In this document: one piece after another, positions 30,435 to 40,703 of the stretch
Numbering within the stretch: position 1 is the stretch's first letter
Layout: the number at the start of each line of letters is the position of its first letter
Assembly: GCF_000269605.1 (NCBI RefSeq)
Contig: NZ_AKCI01000001.1
Coordinates: forward strand, 1,116,001-1,180,000
Direction: 5' to 3'
Length of the DNA stretch: 64,000 bases
From: Scardovia wiggsiae F0424
GTDB lineage: Bacteria; Actinomycetota; Actinomycetes; Actinomycetales; Bifidobacteriaceae
Notes under the pieces: generated by a model
Databases searched by the model: none
Told to the model about the DNA's origin: nothing
What the model saw: only the letters and a program-made list of their open reading frames with translations
Made by a program: the position numbers and the translations under genes

Positions 30435-32636
30435 TTATTTCCTGCCGTTCATAACATCCGCAAGCGAACGGGTCCGCTGCAGATCGAACAGGTCATTGAG
30501 ATACACGGCATGCCCGCTGCTGTCTGCCAGAGGCACACGCCAGTTGGGATACTCATTATCCGTACCCGGCTGGTTCTGCGCGCGTCTCTCCCCTACTGCA
30601 TCCACAAGGGCTGCCGCTTTCAGCTTTGACGGCGAATCCAGCAGGGCACGGTGCAGCGCCTCTACGACCTGCTGTTCGTATACCTTTATATCCTGCGCAT
30701 ACGCTTTGTCAAGATAGCCGTTCTCAACAAGCATGCTGATCACCTGCTTCTGCTCATATTTAGCGCTGGCAAGGAAATGCTCGGGAGGCACTGCGAGAAG
30801 CCCCAGCCGCTCCCGGATTTTGGCATGCTCGAAAGCAAGATACCCGGCAGTCGGAGGCATATCATGGGTAGTCACACTGGCAAGTGCCATTTCGCGCCAC
30901 TGCCGGGGAGGTACGAATTCTCCGTCATACTGCTGATACCATTCGATAACGCATCCCATAAGGCCATGGGTTTTCAGGGAATCCGCCACATAGTCCGGCA
31001 CAACCCCCAGATCTTCGCCCACAACTGTACCGTTCACCCGGCTGGCTTCAAGCGCCAGGATGCCCAGCATAACAGAGGAATCATACTGCACGTATGTGCC
31101 TTTATCCGCTGTGTTCCCCTCAGGGATCCACCACAGGCGGAAAAGCCCAAGGATATGGTCTATGCGGACGGCGCCGGCTTTGGCAAACATCCCCGCAACC
31201 ATATTGCGGTATGTGGAGTAACCGGTCTCCTCAAGATGCACCGGGTTGAATGGCGGCTGGCTCCAGTTCTGCCCCTGCTGGTTGAACATATCCGGCGGCG
31301 CACCGACAGTAACGCCCCTGGCAAAACGCTCCGGGTTCCACCATACTTCAGCGCCCTGGGAATGCACACCTACAGCCATGTCGCTCATAATGCCGATCTT
31401 CATCCCGGCCCTGAGCGATGCCTTCTGGGCTTCTGCCAGCTGCTGCGTAGCGATCCATTCCAGCCACATGTAGAATTCAAGCGTATCTGCATATTTTTCG
31501 CACAGTTCTTTGATTTCAGGGGAATCTTTGCTGTACTTTTTCTCCCAGCAGCCGGGATCATCCTCGACAGCGCCCCACTTGTCGTAGGCTAGGCACCATA
31601 TTGCATATGCCCTGAGATCCTCGCCTTCATTGGCGCAGTACTGCGTGAACTGCTCCTGGCGGGCCTTGGAACGCGGCGCTTCAAATATTTTCCATAATGC
31701 CGGACGCTTCAGCCTCCACATCGCATCACGGTCGATCCGGTTGGGATCCTCGTTGAGTTTACGGGCCTGCATATGCAGCTTTTCCACTTCATCGGCATCA
31801 GGGCCGGGCAGTGCCGCATACTCTTCAATATTTTCAGGACGGATATATGTAAAGTTGATATACCGCCGGGAAACAGGCAGATACGGGGAAGGCGTAAGCG
31901 GAGCAACAGGCTCTGCAGCATGGACAGGGTTGATAAGGATAAAATCAGCACCGGTCTTGCTTTTTGCAGCTGCGAGCATATCGCGCAGATCAGCGAAATC
32001 ACCAACCCCCCATGAATCCCTGGAGCGCACTGAATACAGCTGCGCCATCCAACCCCACAGGCTTCCGTCTTTCAGAGGGCCAATAAGGTCGATCTTTTCC
32101 GGGACACTGATCAGATGGGAATCGATAGTTTTCCTGCCCACAGTTATATGGAGCGTATGATATCCCAGGGGGAGCACGGCAGGGACTACGGCATATGATG
32201 TATCAATGAGTTCGCCATCGATCATCCTAGGCTCATCTTCAGGGCTGTATCCCTCTTCGAGAGCAAGCGGTTTGCCGCCGTTGAACTGCGTACCGTCTTC
32301 CAGCGTGACCGTAGCCTTAGGGAGCCTTGTGCTGCCATGGTGCAGTTTGACTTTGCTGTCCACACCCTGCACATGCAGGACCGTTGGCCTGACAAGCTGG
32401 AGATGTTTGGTACGCCGCTTCTTTTCAAGGGCTTTCAGTGCCTTTGCATCGTCTGACGCATCTACATTGAGCGCCTTGAGTACGGCAATAAGCACCTCAT
32501 CGCCTATTTCATAGAATTCGCCGTCCTGGCCGGTGTACGCCGTTGCAACACCGTATTCGTGGGCGAGCTGGATAAGCGTACGGCCACTTCGCTCGTCACT
32601 TTCCTTCATGAGTTTTGTATTTTTTTTAGTCGCCAT
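30435..32636 (-). CDS. malQ: 4-alpha-glucanotransferase (amylomaltase, GH77)
   Basis: Transfers maltodextrin chains and releases glucose in maltose and glycogen metabolism; cytoplasmic. Catalytic residues are all present: nucleophile Asp494 in VRIDHILGLFRLWW, acid/base Glu541 in GEDLG, and Asp592 in TTHDMPPTAGYL. The first 180 residues form the N-terminal beta domain common to the longer actinobacterial MalQ proteins; 733 residues is normal for that group. A weak promoter (TTGTGG-N17-TATTAG) lies about 50-80 bases upstream. It is flanked by ribosomal and hypothetical genes, not by other sugar genes. Confidence 0.96.
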   Translation of the reverse strand: MATKKNTKLMKESDERSGRTLIQLAHEYGVATAYTGQDGEFYEIGDEVLIAVLKALNVDASDDAKALKALEKKRRTKHLQLVRPTVLHVQGVDSKVKLHHGSTRLPKATVTLEDGTQFNGGKPLALEEGYSPEDEPRMIDGELIDTSYAVVPAVLPLGYHTLHITVGRKTIDSHLISVPEKIDLIGPLKDGSLWGWMAQLYSVRSRDSWGVGDFADLRDMLAAAKSKTGADFILINPVHAAEPVAPLTPSPYLPVSRRYINFTYIRPENIEEYAALPGPDADEVEKLHMQARKLNEDPNRIDRDAMWRLKRPALWKIFEAPRSKARQEQFTQYCANEGEDLRAYAIWCLAYDKWGAVEDDPGCWEKKYSKDSPEIKELCEKYADTLEFYMWLEWIATQQLAEAQKASLRAGMKIGIMSDMAVGVHSQGAEVWWNPERFARGVTVGAPPDMFNQQGQNWSQPPFNPVHLEETGYSTYRNMVAGMFAKAGAVRIDHILGLFRLWWIPEGNTADKGTYVQYDSSVMLGILALEASRVNGTVVGEDLGVVPDYVADSLKTHGLMGCVIEWYQQYDGEFVPPRQWREMALASVTTHDMPPTAGYLAFEHAKIRERLGLLAVPPEHFLASAKYEQKQVISMLVENGYLDKAYAQDIKVYEQQVVEALHRALLDSPSKLKAAALVDAVGERRAQNQPGTDNEYPNWRVPLADSSGHAVYLNDLFDLQRTRSLADVMNGRK

Positions 32637-32727
32637 ATCTTAAGAATAACCCACTTCACCACAGCGACATGCGCACGTTCTAATAATGTTCAATAAGTTT
32701 TGCCACAATTAGAGCCCGTACAAACTA

Positions 32728-33318
32728 TCAGGACAGCCTTTTCTGTGCTGCATGGCTGACATCATCGTTCCCGTCATGCGCAAGCGCCCGGACCAGCGTA
32801 TCCGGGGCATTCGGGTTCAGCGCAACAGCCCTGCGCACCATAGCGGAAAGGATAGCATTATCTTCCGAGCCCTCTTCCGCCCCTAAAGTGCCCAGATACT
32901 CAAGCACTTCAGGGTCAGTACGCGGATCCTGCGCACCTTCAAGCCTCATTTTCCATGATGTCTGGGGATTCAGCAATGCCGCCCTGCGGACACTGGCATC
33001 GTCATCTTTTGTCAGCCGCCCTGCAAGCCAGTCTTTGACATTGCGGTTGGCCGCAACAGCTGCGCGGACCTGCGGTTCCGGATCGCCGGACAGTTTGACC
33101 AGGATATTCGGGAATGGCATGGCCTCAGCCAGGAAAGCCCGGTCTTCAACAGGCGTATGGAGGTTGCCTGCCACAGCCTCCAGCAACGCAGTGGCTCTGG
33201 AAAAGGCGGCCCCGTCGTCCCTGCCGGGCAGCGGCATACGTGCCCGCCTGCTCAGCTCCTGCGAATCATCAGAATGCCGCAGCCTTTCATATGTTACCGT
33301 TAAAGTTTCCTGCTCCAT
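32728..33318 (-). CDS. LRV/HEAT-like repeat protein of unknown function
   Basis: 196 residues with short helical repeats of the leucine-rich-variant type: FLAEAMPFPNILVKLSGDPE, VRAAVAANRNVKDWLAGRLT, VRRAALLNPQTSWKMRLEGA, and VRRAVALNPNAPDTLVRALA. Each has the A-x-N-P/x-N-x pattern. No cysteines and no membrane segment, so probably a soluble scaffold. A strong GGAGGCC site precedes the ATG. Partner unknown. Confidence 0.75.
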   Translation of the reverse strand: MEQETLTVTYERLRHSDDSQELSRRARMPLPGRDDGAAFSRATALLEAVAGNLHTPVEDRAFLAEAMPFPNILVKLSGDPEPQVRAAVAANRNVKDWLAGRLTKDDDASVRRAALLNPQTSWKMRLEGAQDPRTDPEVLEYLGTLGAEEGSEDNAILSAMVRRAVALNPNAPDTLVRALAHDGNDDVSHAAQKRLS

Positions 33319-33350
33319 ATGGCCTCCATCTAATACTGCCCATTATAACG

Positions 33351-34052
33351 TTACGCAGGTAGTGTTATGCTGGCAACGCCTGCGCCGGAAGTTCCGGGCT
33401 CAGACTTGCCGGAAGCTTTAACGGGGACTGTGATATAGCTTTCCTCAAGGGTATCAAGCGTTACAGCATGGCGGAACGCAGAATCAATACATCTGCTGAA
33501 TTCTTCCGTCCGGTCAGATGCAACAGCAAAAACCATGCGCACCTTCTCAGTGAACCTTTCTTCCCGCACGATCCCGCCGGACTGCGTGATACAGTGCTTA
33601 AGCTGGCTATAGGAGGGATAATCTATAACTGTTCCATAAACGGCTGCAGGTACCAGCTTCGCAAGCTCGGCCCCTGCCACAGCAGCGGATGCGGCAGAAG
33701 AATATGCCCTGATAAGCCCGCCGGAACCGAGAAGGATCCTTCCGAAATACCGGGTGACAGCAATAACGCACCCCGTAAGGCCTGACTGCCGGAGCACATT
33801 GAGCACAGGCCGGCCCGCAGTACCGGCAGGCTCGCCGTCGTCGCTCATCCGCTCGTGCGCCTGGCTGCTGTCCCCAACGACCGCGGCATATGCAACATGA
33901 CGTGCTTTAGGGTTCCGGGACCGGACTGACTGCACAAAATCAAGCGCCTCTTCCAGCGAACCGGCATGGCATGCCTCACCGATAAACTCCGACTTTTTCT
34001 CGGAGTATGTGCCTCTTGCGGGGTCTTCAGGAGCGTTCAGGACTGTCTGCAT
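33351..34052 (-). CDS. YigZ/IMPACT family protein
   Basis: N-terminal UPF0029 (IMPACT) domain with SEKKSEFIGEACHAGSLEEA, ARHVAYAAVVGD, DDGEPAGTAGRPVLNVL and VTRYFGRILLGSGGLIRAY; C-terminal DUF1949-like domain. IMPACT-type proteins bind GCN1-like factors in eukaryotes; the bacterial role is uncertain. A GTG four codons upstream (34064) is the alternative start. It overlaps the end of the DUF2974 gene by about 26 bases, so the two are co-transcribed. Confidence 0.88.
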   Translation of the reverse strand: MQTVLNAPEDPARGTYSEKKSEFIGEACHAGSLEEALDFVQSVRSRNPKARHVAYAAVVGDSSQAHERMSDDGEPAGTAGRPVLNVLRQSGLTGCVIAVTRYFGRILLGSGGLIRAYSSAASAAVAGAELAKLVPAAVYGTVIDYPSYSQLKHCITQSGGIVREERFTEKVRMVFAVASDRTEEFSRCIDSAFRHAVTLDTLEESYITVPVKASGKSEPGTSGAGVASITLPA

Positions 34053-35508
34053 TCTTATCAGCACCTGATTTGCCGGATCCGCTGTCTGCCCCGTTCCTGC
34101 CTCGGAGGGAAGCCAGTGCAGAAGGCACAGCCGGAGGGATAAGAGGTGACATCAGCGAGCCGATCATTGACGGGACAAGCAGCCCCATCAGATCCCTTAC
34201 TATCGCAAAAATCACCGACCTGTCCCGGGGATCGGTATTCCTTACTGCAGTATATATTTTGGGCCACGCATGCGAAAAATCGCTGCTCAGCTCATTAAGG
34301 TTCTCATACCCGCCGGCACGGATTGCCTCATAAACGCTGCCTACCACCAGCTTGCGGCGGTCCAGCGGGATCTTTTCCAGCCATTGGCTGATGGAAGAAT
34401 TGATCGATACGGCTGCAGGGTCTGTACTCTCCGCATACTCAAAATCGCCGTCAACAACATTCCAGCTCATACAGTAATGCTGCCGGATCCCGCTGACGCT
34501 GCACTTCACAACGGAGTAAGGGGCTTCGGGATTAAGGAGCTGGCCTACCACAGTAAATTCCGGACAGCTTTTATCCTCTTTCCCCTTGATTTCAGCCCAC
34601 CCTGGATTCCTGAAAAAACTGTCCTGGAACCCCGGGCCATCATGGGAATACACTGCCACTATCCTCTGCCTGATCCCGGGATCTGCGAGGGTACTTGAGT
34701 ATACCGCCAGATTCCCTCCTTTGGAATGCCCGCCGACGCGCAGAGGCCGCCCTGACTGTGCGGCAACAGCTTCAAGATACTCATATGCTTCAGTCTGGGA
34801 GGGGATAACGGCATGATACGTCATCTCGAAGTCTTCCTTCCACCCCAGGATATTTGCCTCTGTACCGCGGAATGCAATATATTCCGTACCGTCGGGGAGG
34901 AGGAAGGTCACAGCGCCGAACTGCTGTTCTTCGCCGTTGACAGAATTCTGGTTCTGGATATACTGCCCTACCTGGATGCCGCGATACCGCGGGGATTCAC
35001 ATACTGCGCGCAGAAGCTGGAGGTCCTCATTATCAGGGCCGGCATCATCAAACATTTCAGTATAATCTTCAGCCCGCAGAACATCAGCGAGGGGTATAAA
35101 ACGCTCGGCATCTCCGCGATATGAAGGCCCGGCCAGTCCATCGCCGCGCCCATCTGTACCGGATCTGCTGCCGTGCACCAGAGCCTTCAGCCATGCAGCA
35201 GCCTTCTTTCCCTGACGGACGAACCAGTTGCCGCGGGCCTCAATACGTGCTTCGGCATCAGCAGACGGACGGCCTGACGGGCCCGCATAGGATGGCTCCA
35301 TATCATCCGTATCATCTGAGAGGGCGGCTTCATCCTTTCCGGGCTTTGCGTATGCTGCGCCGCTGAACCGGGGAAGGTACAGACGCGGGACATCCCCCTT
35401 CATATGCACATATGCCAGGCTTGACAGGACGAGGGAATCTACCCTTGAGAAGGGGCGCGCATCGAAAGTATCAAACATCGTCTGCGCATAAGTAAGGATA
35501 TTTGGCAT
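34027..35508 (-). CDS. DUF2974 (Mbeg1-like) alpha/beta-hydrolase
   Basis: 493 residues. The lipase-type nucleophile elbow VGGHSKGGNLAVYSS places Ser262 as nucleophile; FRGTEANILGWKEDF before it and AVYSHDGPGFQDSF after it fit the DUF2974 fold. The N-terminal TYAQTMFDTFDARPFSRVDS is typical of the family. A charged, low-complexity insert lies at residues 55-125, and the C-terminus ends in a membrane-prone stretch (MGLLVPSMIGSLMSPLIP) and polar tail. Predicted cytoplasmic lipase/esterase; substrate unknown. GGAGACGGT precedes the ATG. Confidence 0.85.
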   Translation of the reverse strand: MPNILTYAQTMFDTFDARPFSRVDSLVLSSLAYVHMKGDVPRLYLPRFSGAAYAKPGKDEAALSDDTDDMEPSYAGPSGRPSADAEARIEARGNWFVRQGKKAAAWLKALVHGSRSGTDGRGDGLAGPSYRGDAERFIPLADVLRAEDYTEMFDDAGPDNEDLQLLRAVCESPRYRGIQVGQYIQNQNSVNGEEQQFGAVTFLLPDGTEYIAFRGTEANILGWKEDFEMTYHAVIPSQTEAYEYLEAVAAQSGRPLRVGGHSKGGNLAVYSSTLADPGIRQRIVAVYSHDGPGFQDSFFRNPGWAEIKGKEDKSCPEFTVVGQLLNPEAPYSVVKCSVSGIRQHYCMSWNVVDGDFEYAESTDPAAVSINSSISQWLEKIPLDRRKLVVGSVYEAIRAGGYENLNELSSDFSHAWPKIYTAVRNTDPRDRSVIFAIVRDLMGLLVPSMIGSLMSPLIPPAVPSALASLRGRNGADSGSGKSGADKNADSPERS

Positions 35509-35588
35509 ACCGTCTCCATAGCCCTGCTGTCTTCTGCCATCAGCTTCCTTTTATCTGCCTGCACGGCCATCCGCTAATTTTCGAGAGT

Positions 35589-35795
35589 TTACTTGAGTTT
35601 TTCAGTAATACTGTCAATAACAGAATCAGCCCGGTCGGGCAAAATATCCTTTGCCTTCCGGGCCAGCCCCTCAACATCGGCATTTTTCACAGCTTCCCTG
35701 GCTTTATCGGCCAGTTCGCCTGCATTGGCATTGCCAAGATCAATACCGGTAAGCTTTTCAGCCTGCTCTTTCATTGAACCTAAAATATCGTCCAT
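35589..35795 (-). CDS. Small amphipathic helical protein
   Basis: 68 residues from ATG 35795 (MDDILGSMKEQAEKLTGIDL) with AAGGA just upstream; the frame continues upstream to 36005, but that part has no conserved features. The protein is almost all charged helix (ADKAREAVKNADVEGLARKA) and ends ITEKLK. It resembles in composition the small actinobacterial antitoxin-like proteins of the Rv0909 type, but no partner toxin is adjacent, so no function is assigned. Confidence 0.65.
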   Translation of the reverse strand: MDDILGSMKEQAEKLTGIDLGNANAGELADKAREAVKNADVEGLARKAKDILPDRADSVIDSITEKLK

Positions 35796-35943
35796 CATTT
35801 CCTTACTGTTTTCTGTTATAAAGGTGTTTCTGCTATAGATATGCTTTCTGCGCGGGATGATGCCCAGCCCCAAGAGGCACAGCGTAAGCCTTCCCTGCGC
35901 AAAGAGCTGATTCAAGTATTGTATCAGCTGCACGCCACAGGTG

Positions 35944-37026
35944 CTATGCAATAAAAACGGCAGCAGGTTTGGCAGTATGATGTTTCCACGGCTCCACAAG
36001 CGCAATAAGTTCGTGCGAACCGGTGTTGACAGCCGCTGTCAGAGACGTAATATGCGCAGGAAGCATTCCTCCGTGACGGAGTATTTCGGTATCGGCATCA
36101 GATACTGCCAATACAGGCATCGCCAGTGCAGCCGCTTCAGCGGGGGAATACAGGCAGTGCTGAAGCTTACGCTGCACATTGTCAGGGAAAGCTGCCCTGT
36201 TCCGGACCGCCGTGCCTCCATCGCGTGCCGCAAAAACCTGTTTTTCAGCTACAGCAGGGACGGCAGGCCTCACAGGCTGGTTTGCCTGCGCGGCATCCAG
36301 CGCAAATTTCCCGACCCGTATGCGCCTCAGCATAGTCAGATGGGCGCCGTTACTGAGGATCGCGCCCAGATCGCGGGCGACAGCACGGATATATGTCCCT
36401 GAAGAGCATGTGATATGGGCGTGGATATCTATTACAGCCCCGGCAGAGCCGGCAGTGCTGCGGGAGCCATCAGGACTGCTGCTGTCATCCTGCCGGATCT
36501 CCCGGCGCACAATACTGTCAACTGTAAAATCAGATACAGTGACTGTGCGTGCAGCCAGCTCGGCCGGTTTGCCTTCACGGGCCAGATCATAAGCACGCCT
36601 TCCGTTGACTTTCACCGCAGAAAATGCGCTGGGAACCTGCCTGATAGTCCCTGTCAGGCTGCGGGCAGCAGCGTATATCTGCCCGTCCGAAACAGCTGAC
36701 GTATCATATTCCCGGGTAATACTGCCTTCAGCATCGTCAGTCGCTGTGGACTGCCCCAGCCGGATCACTGTTTCATACGTTTTATCAGCACCAGTGATCA
36801 CATTGAGCAGGCGGGTTGCCTTACCGAAACCAATAACAAGGGCGCCGGTAGCCATGGGGTCAAGAGTGCCCGCATGCCCCACCTTTTTCATATGGAGCAG
36901 CTTACGGGCAGCCGCAACAACATCATGGCTGGTGACACCCTGCGGTTTGTCAACAACGAAAACACCGGAAGAAGGGATGCTGTCCGCAGGCTCCGCTGCA
37001 GCATCAGTGGTCAAAACCGCTGCCAT
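35944..37026 (-). CDS. truB: tRNA pseudouridine synthase B
   Basis: Makes pseudouridine 55 in the T loop of tRNAs. Catalytic Asp56 lies in VGHAGTLDPMATG, and the N-terminal SGVFVVDKPQGVTSHDVV is typical. Residues AVKVNGRRAYDLAREG and GTYIRAVARDLGAIL belong to the core; a Ser/Gly-rich insert (QDDSSSPDGSRSTAGSAG) interrupts it near residue 195. The start is uncertain: ATG 37026 overlaps rbfA by 23 bases and gives 360 residues, but the ribosome site is poor and a nearby TTG is possible. The frame itself continues to 37197 inside rbfA. Confidence 0.93.
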   Translation of the reverse strand: MAAVLTTDAAAEPADSIPSSGVFVVDKPQGVTSHDVVAAARKLLHMKKVGHAGTLDPMATGALVIGFGKATRLLNVITGADKTYETVIRLGQSTATDDAEGSITREYDTSAVSDGQIYAAARSLTGTIRQVPSAFSAVKVNGRRAYDLAREGKPAELAARTVTVSDFTVDSIVRREIRQDDSSSPDGSRSTAGSAGAVIDIHAHITCSSGTYIRAVARDLGAILSNGAHLTMLRRIRVGKFALDAAQANQPVRPAVPAVAEKQVFAARDGGTAVRNRAAFPDNVQRKLQHCLYSPAEAAALAMPVLAVSDADTEILRHGGMLPAHITSLTAAVNTGSHELIALVEPWKHHTAKPAAVFIA

Positions 37027-37495
37027 CCTGCACTGTTTCATCCCCGTCCGGCCCGTTATCAGTACTGCCGTGCCTGTAGGGGTCTTCCTCGCCTGCATAG
37101 CGGGCATTTTCACGCAGCCTGGCAAGCTGCTCGTCACGATGGCGGGCAGCAACCATAATATCTTCAACGGCGGTTGCATGGGCAGGGACTTCATCATACA
37201 CGAATTCCAGCTGGGGGGTCAGGCGCAGCCCTGTTGAACGCCCGACCAGCGTCCGCAGATGGCCTGTTGCCTGCCGGAGGGCCTGCGCCGCACGTTTGCG
37301 TTCGCCGTGGGCATGCCCCGGGTCTCCAAGCTGCGTCCAGAAAATACGCGCGATCTGCATATCGTTCGTTACACGGACTTCTGTAACAGTAACGCTTTTC
37401 AGGCGCGGGTCATGCAGGCCGGTAGACAGCGCTGTAGCAATAACACGCTGGATAACGGCTGCAATACGCGCTGAACGGGGATTGGTTTTTGCCAT
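37004..37495 (-). CDS. rbfA: Ribosome-binding factor A
   Basis: 163 residues, KH-like 30S maturation factor. ARIAAVIQRVIATALSTGLH and TVTEVRVTNDMQIARIFWTQ are typical, with LRLTPQLEFVYDEVPAHA at the end of the core. An acidic tail follows (YRHGSTDNGPDGDETVQDG). ATG overlaps the infB stop by one base. Confidence 0.95.
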   Translation of the reverse strand: MAKTNPRSARIAAVIQRVIATALSTGLHDPRLKSVTVTEVRVTNDMQIARIFWTQLGDPGHAHGERKRAAQALRQATGHLRTLVGRSTGLRLTPQLEFVYDEVPAHATAVEDIMVAARHRDEQLARLRENARYAGEEDPYRHGSTDNGPDGDETVQDGSGFDH

Positions 37496-40356
37496 TACTG
37501 CCGCTCAACTTCCCGCATCTCGAAGGTCTCAATAATATCGCCGATCTCGATATCGTTGAACGACCCGAGATTGATACCGGCCTCATACCCTTCAGAGACT
37601 TCCTGCACATCATCCTTGAAACGGCGCAGGCTGGCGATCTCAAGGTCATTGACTGTGACGATCCCGCTGCGCATAATGCGTGCCTTCGTGCCGCGCTTGA
37701 CTGTCCCATCCTCCACCATAACGCCGGCAATATTGCCGAACTTGGACGAACGGAATATTTCGCGGATCTCGCTGTGCGAAGTGACTGCCTCTTCATACTC
37801 AGGCTTGAGCATGCCTTTAAGGGATGCTTCGATCTCTTCAATAGCCTGGTAGATCACAGAGTAGTACCGGATGTCAACACCCTCATACTCAGCAAGGTCA
37901 GCGACCTGCCTGCTCGGGCGCACATTGAAACCGATGATAACAGCCTTATCGACAGTCGCCAGATTGACATCATTCTGAGTGATGGCGCCGACCCCGCGGT
38001 GTATGACCTGGATGCCCACTTCATCAGAGACTTCAATCTTCATCAGGGAGTCTTCCAGTGCTTCCACGGAACCTGAGGAATCGCCCTTGATAATAACGTT
38101 GAGCATATCGATTTCAGATTTGGCAAACTGCTCTTTGAGGTTCTCAAGGGATACGCGCTTATGGCGCCGGGCCAGCTGTGCCGCACGCTCCGCAGCTTCA
38201 CGCTTTTCAGCGATCTGACGGGCAGAACGGTCATCCGGAGCGACCAGGAATACATCGCCGGCTGACGGTACGGAAGTAAGGCCGAGCACCGCTACAGGCA
38301 TCGACGGCTCTGCATCCTTCACATTACCGCCATTCTCATCAAGCATCGCGCGCACGCGGCCGTATGAAGTGCCTGCAACAATAGCATCGCCGACATGAAG
38401 TGTACCCTGCTGGACCAGGACGGTAGCAACTGCGCCGCGCCCCTTGTCAAGCCTTGCTTCCACTGTTGCACCGCGCGCATCGGTATCCGGGTTGGCCCGC
38501 AGGTCAAGGGTTGCGTCGGCCGTAAGGAGCACAGCCTCAAGCAGCTTATCGATATTGGTGCCCTGCTTCGCGGATATATCAACGAACATGGTATCGCCGC
38601 CGTACTCTTCAGGTACGAGTCCGTACTCAGTGAGCTGCCCGCGGACTTTATCAGGATTGGCGCCCTCAACATCAATCTTATTGACTGCTACCACAATAGG
38701 CACATGTGCTGCCTGCGCATGGTTGATAGCTTCCACTGTCTGAGGCATCACACCGTCATCGGCTGCTACCACGAGGATCGCAACATCTGTGAGTTCCGCA
38801 CCGCGGGCACGCATGGCGGTAAACGCTTCATGGCCCGGGGTATCAAGGAAAGTGATGCGGCGGTCTATATCATTGAGCTCAACATGTATCTGATATGCGC
38901 CAATGCGCTGCGTGATGCCGCCAGCCTCATGGCTTGACACATTCGTCTGCCGGATCGTATCCAGAAGCCGCGTTTTACCATGGTCAACATGCCCCATAAC
39001 AGTTACGACCGGAGGCCGCGGGACAAGGTCTTCCTCGTCCTCTTCCTGGTCAAGGTCAATATCGAACTGCTGCAGGAGGGCCTTATCCTCTTCTTCGGCA
39101 GACACTATCTGGATATCCCAGCCGATCTCCTCCCCAAGGATCTTGAAGGTAGATTCGTCAAGGGACTGCGTAGCTGTAGCCATTTCCCCCAGATGGAACA
39201 GGACGGTGACCAGTGATGCCGTAGCTACATTGATCTTGTCTGCCAGATCAGACAGCGTAGCACCCTGTTGGAGGCGGACTGCCTGCCCGTTGCCGGAGGG
39301 GATGCGTACACCGCCGATAACGGGTGCCTGCATCTCTTCGTATTCCTGGCGCTGGCGCTGGCGCGCCGCCTTGCGGGCTTTTGAGGATTTCCCGCCCTGG
39401 CGTCCGAAAGCGCCGGCGGTACCGCCGCGCCCGCGGCCGCGCCCGGCAGGCCCGCGTGAAGGCATGCCTGCACCTGGCCCGTTCTGCGGCCTCTGACCAT
39501 TCATGCCTGCGGCGCCGAAACGGCCTGGCCGCGAAGAGCTGCCGGTGCTGTATCCTGCACCCTGTGACGGGCGCCCGCCGCGGGAATTCCGCGGCTGCCC
39601 GGACCGTGCACCGGAACGCCCCTGCTGCGAGCCGTTGCGGCCGGGCTGCTGGCCGGGGCGCCCGCGCCCTCCGCGGCCTTCTGCCCCGGATGCCCCCGGG
39701 CGGTTCATCGGATGCGGCCGCGGGATATCCCCCGGAGTGGGGGCACCCATATGCTGCCTGCTCATAAACGGATTATTCCCGGGGCGGGGGGCTCCCGGTT
39801 TACGCTGATGCGGCGTCGGGACAGGTACGCCTGCTGCAGCCGGGGCACCCTTCGCATCACGCGGGTCCTTCCCCGGGGCATTCTGTTTCTTTCCTGGAGT
39901 ACCCGGCTTACGGGACGAAGGTGCCGGGCTGCCGCTGGCTGCCGCCTGCGTCCTGCCGGTACCCTTCTCCGGGCTGTCACCATCTTGCGCACTGCCGGCA
40001 GGCCCTGGCGCAGCCTTCCCGGCAGCAGCAGAAACATCCCTTGAGGTCCCGGGCTTTGCAGCGCCTGGCTGGGCCGCCGACGGACTGCTGCTGCCCTTCG
40101 CAGCCTTTCCAGCATCTCTGCCTGCACTGCTGCCGGGCTTCCCCGCCTGATGCCTGTCAGCCTGCGAAGGGGCACCTTTGGATCCGGTGCCCTGCCCTGC
40201 CGCTGCAAACGCATTGCGTATCTTGCGGGCGACCGGAGGCTCAACTGTTGATGAAGCTGATTTGACGAACTCGCCCATTTCCTTGAGCTTATTCAAAACG
40301 TCTTTGCTACCTATGCCAAGTTCCTTGGCTAAATCGTACACGCGTGCTTTAGGCAC
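37495..40356 (-). CDS. infB: Translation initiation factor IF-2
   Basis: GTPase that recruits fMet-tRNA to the 30S subunit. 953 residues from a GTG ([13 protein letters not shown]) with AGGAG upstream. Residues 1-50 form the first IF2_N domain; 50-330 are a Pro/Gly/Arg/Ala low-complexity linker (for example [18 protein letters not shown]); 360-420 the second IF2_N; the G domain starts with GHVDHGKT (455-462), with DTPGHEAF and NKID following. The C-terminal domains II-IV are complete. A possible promoter TTTACC-N17-GATACT lies 140 bases upstream. Confidence 0.98.
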   Translation of the reverse strand: MPKARVYDLAKELGIGSKDVLNKLKEMGEFVKSASSTVEPPVARKIRNAFAAAGQGTGSKGAPSQADRHQAGKPGSSAGRDAGKAAKGSSSPSAAQPGAAKPGTSRDVSAAAGKAAPGPAGSAQDGDSPEKGTGRTQAAASGSPAPSSRKPGTPGKKQNAPGKDPRDAKGAPAAAGVPVPTPHQRKPGAPRPGNNPFMSRQHMGAPTPGDIPRPHPMNRPGASGAEGRGGRGRPGQQPGRNGSQQGRSGARSGQPRNSRGGRPSQGAGYSTGSSSRPGRFGAAGMNGQRPQNGPGAGMPSRGPAGRGRGRGGTAGAFGRQGGKSSKARKAARQRQRQEYEEMQAPVIGGVRIPSGNGQAVRLQQGATLSDLADKINVATASLVTVLFHLGEMATATQSLDESTFKILGEEIGWDIQIVSAEEEDKALLQQFDIDLDQEEDEEDLVPRPPVVTVMGHVDHGKTRLLDTIRQTNVSSHEAGGITQRIGAYQIHVELNDIDRRITFLDTPGHEAFTAMRARGAELTDVAILVVAADDGVMPQTVEAINHAQAAHVPIVVAVNKIDVEGANPDKVRGQLTEYGLVPEEYGGDTMFVDISAKQGTNIDKLLEAVLLTADATLDLRANPDTDARGATVEARLDKGRGAVATVLVQQGTLHVGDAIVAGTSYGRVRAMLDENGGNVKDAEPSMPVAVLGLTSVPSAGDVFLVAPDDRSARQIAEKREAAERAAQLARRHKRVSLENLKEQFAKSEIDMLNVIIKGDSSGSVEALEDSLMKIEVSDEVGIQVIHRGVGAITQNDVNLATVDKAVIIGFNVRPSRQVADLAEYEGVDIRYYSVIYQAIEEIEASLKGMLKPEYEEAVTSHSEIREIFRSSKFGNIAGVMVEDGTVKRGTKARIMRSGIVTVNDLEIASLRRFKDDVQEVSEGYEAGINLGSFNDIEIGDIIETFEMREVERQ

Positions 40357-40703
40357 TCATATCTCCTATCTATGGCCGCGCGCACGTTGGCACGGCTTAT
40401 ATGATACGGGTTGTCGATTTCCGTCTCATCGTGCGACCATATCTTTTTACCTTAACTTTCTGGCGCTTTAGCCTTACCAGAGTTTAACTCTACAGTATCC
40501 CATAGATGAAAACTACGGTAAACCATGCGTACTGTACCCTATGATGCCGCCAGGGGGATACCTGTCTGTCGCTGCACCGGTCCGCAGAGCCGCAAGCCAT
40601 GGAGGAGTACAGGATGCGCAGGGCCATCGGCCGCACAGAACGGTGCAAAGCATCCTGGATGAAACCCAACGTCAACGGGGGATCCGGCGATATCTCCGCC
40701 TAT
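40357..40703 (-). other. Gap between nusA and infB: infB promoter region, no recognisable gene
   Basis: In many actinobacteria a ylxR (DUF448) gene sits here. No RTCxGC motif is found in any frame; a short minus-strand frame with DALHRSVRPMALRIL faintly recalls the C-terminus of that family but is not convincing. A promoter-like TTTACC (40517-40522) and GATACT (40494-40499), 17 bases apart on the minus strand, is the clearest signal. Confidence 0.45.

Noticed and set aside
35589-36005. 138-residue version of the small helical protein
   Set aside because: The upstream half is cysteine- and leucine-rich without conservation and the ribosome site lies at the internal ATG 35795.
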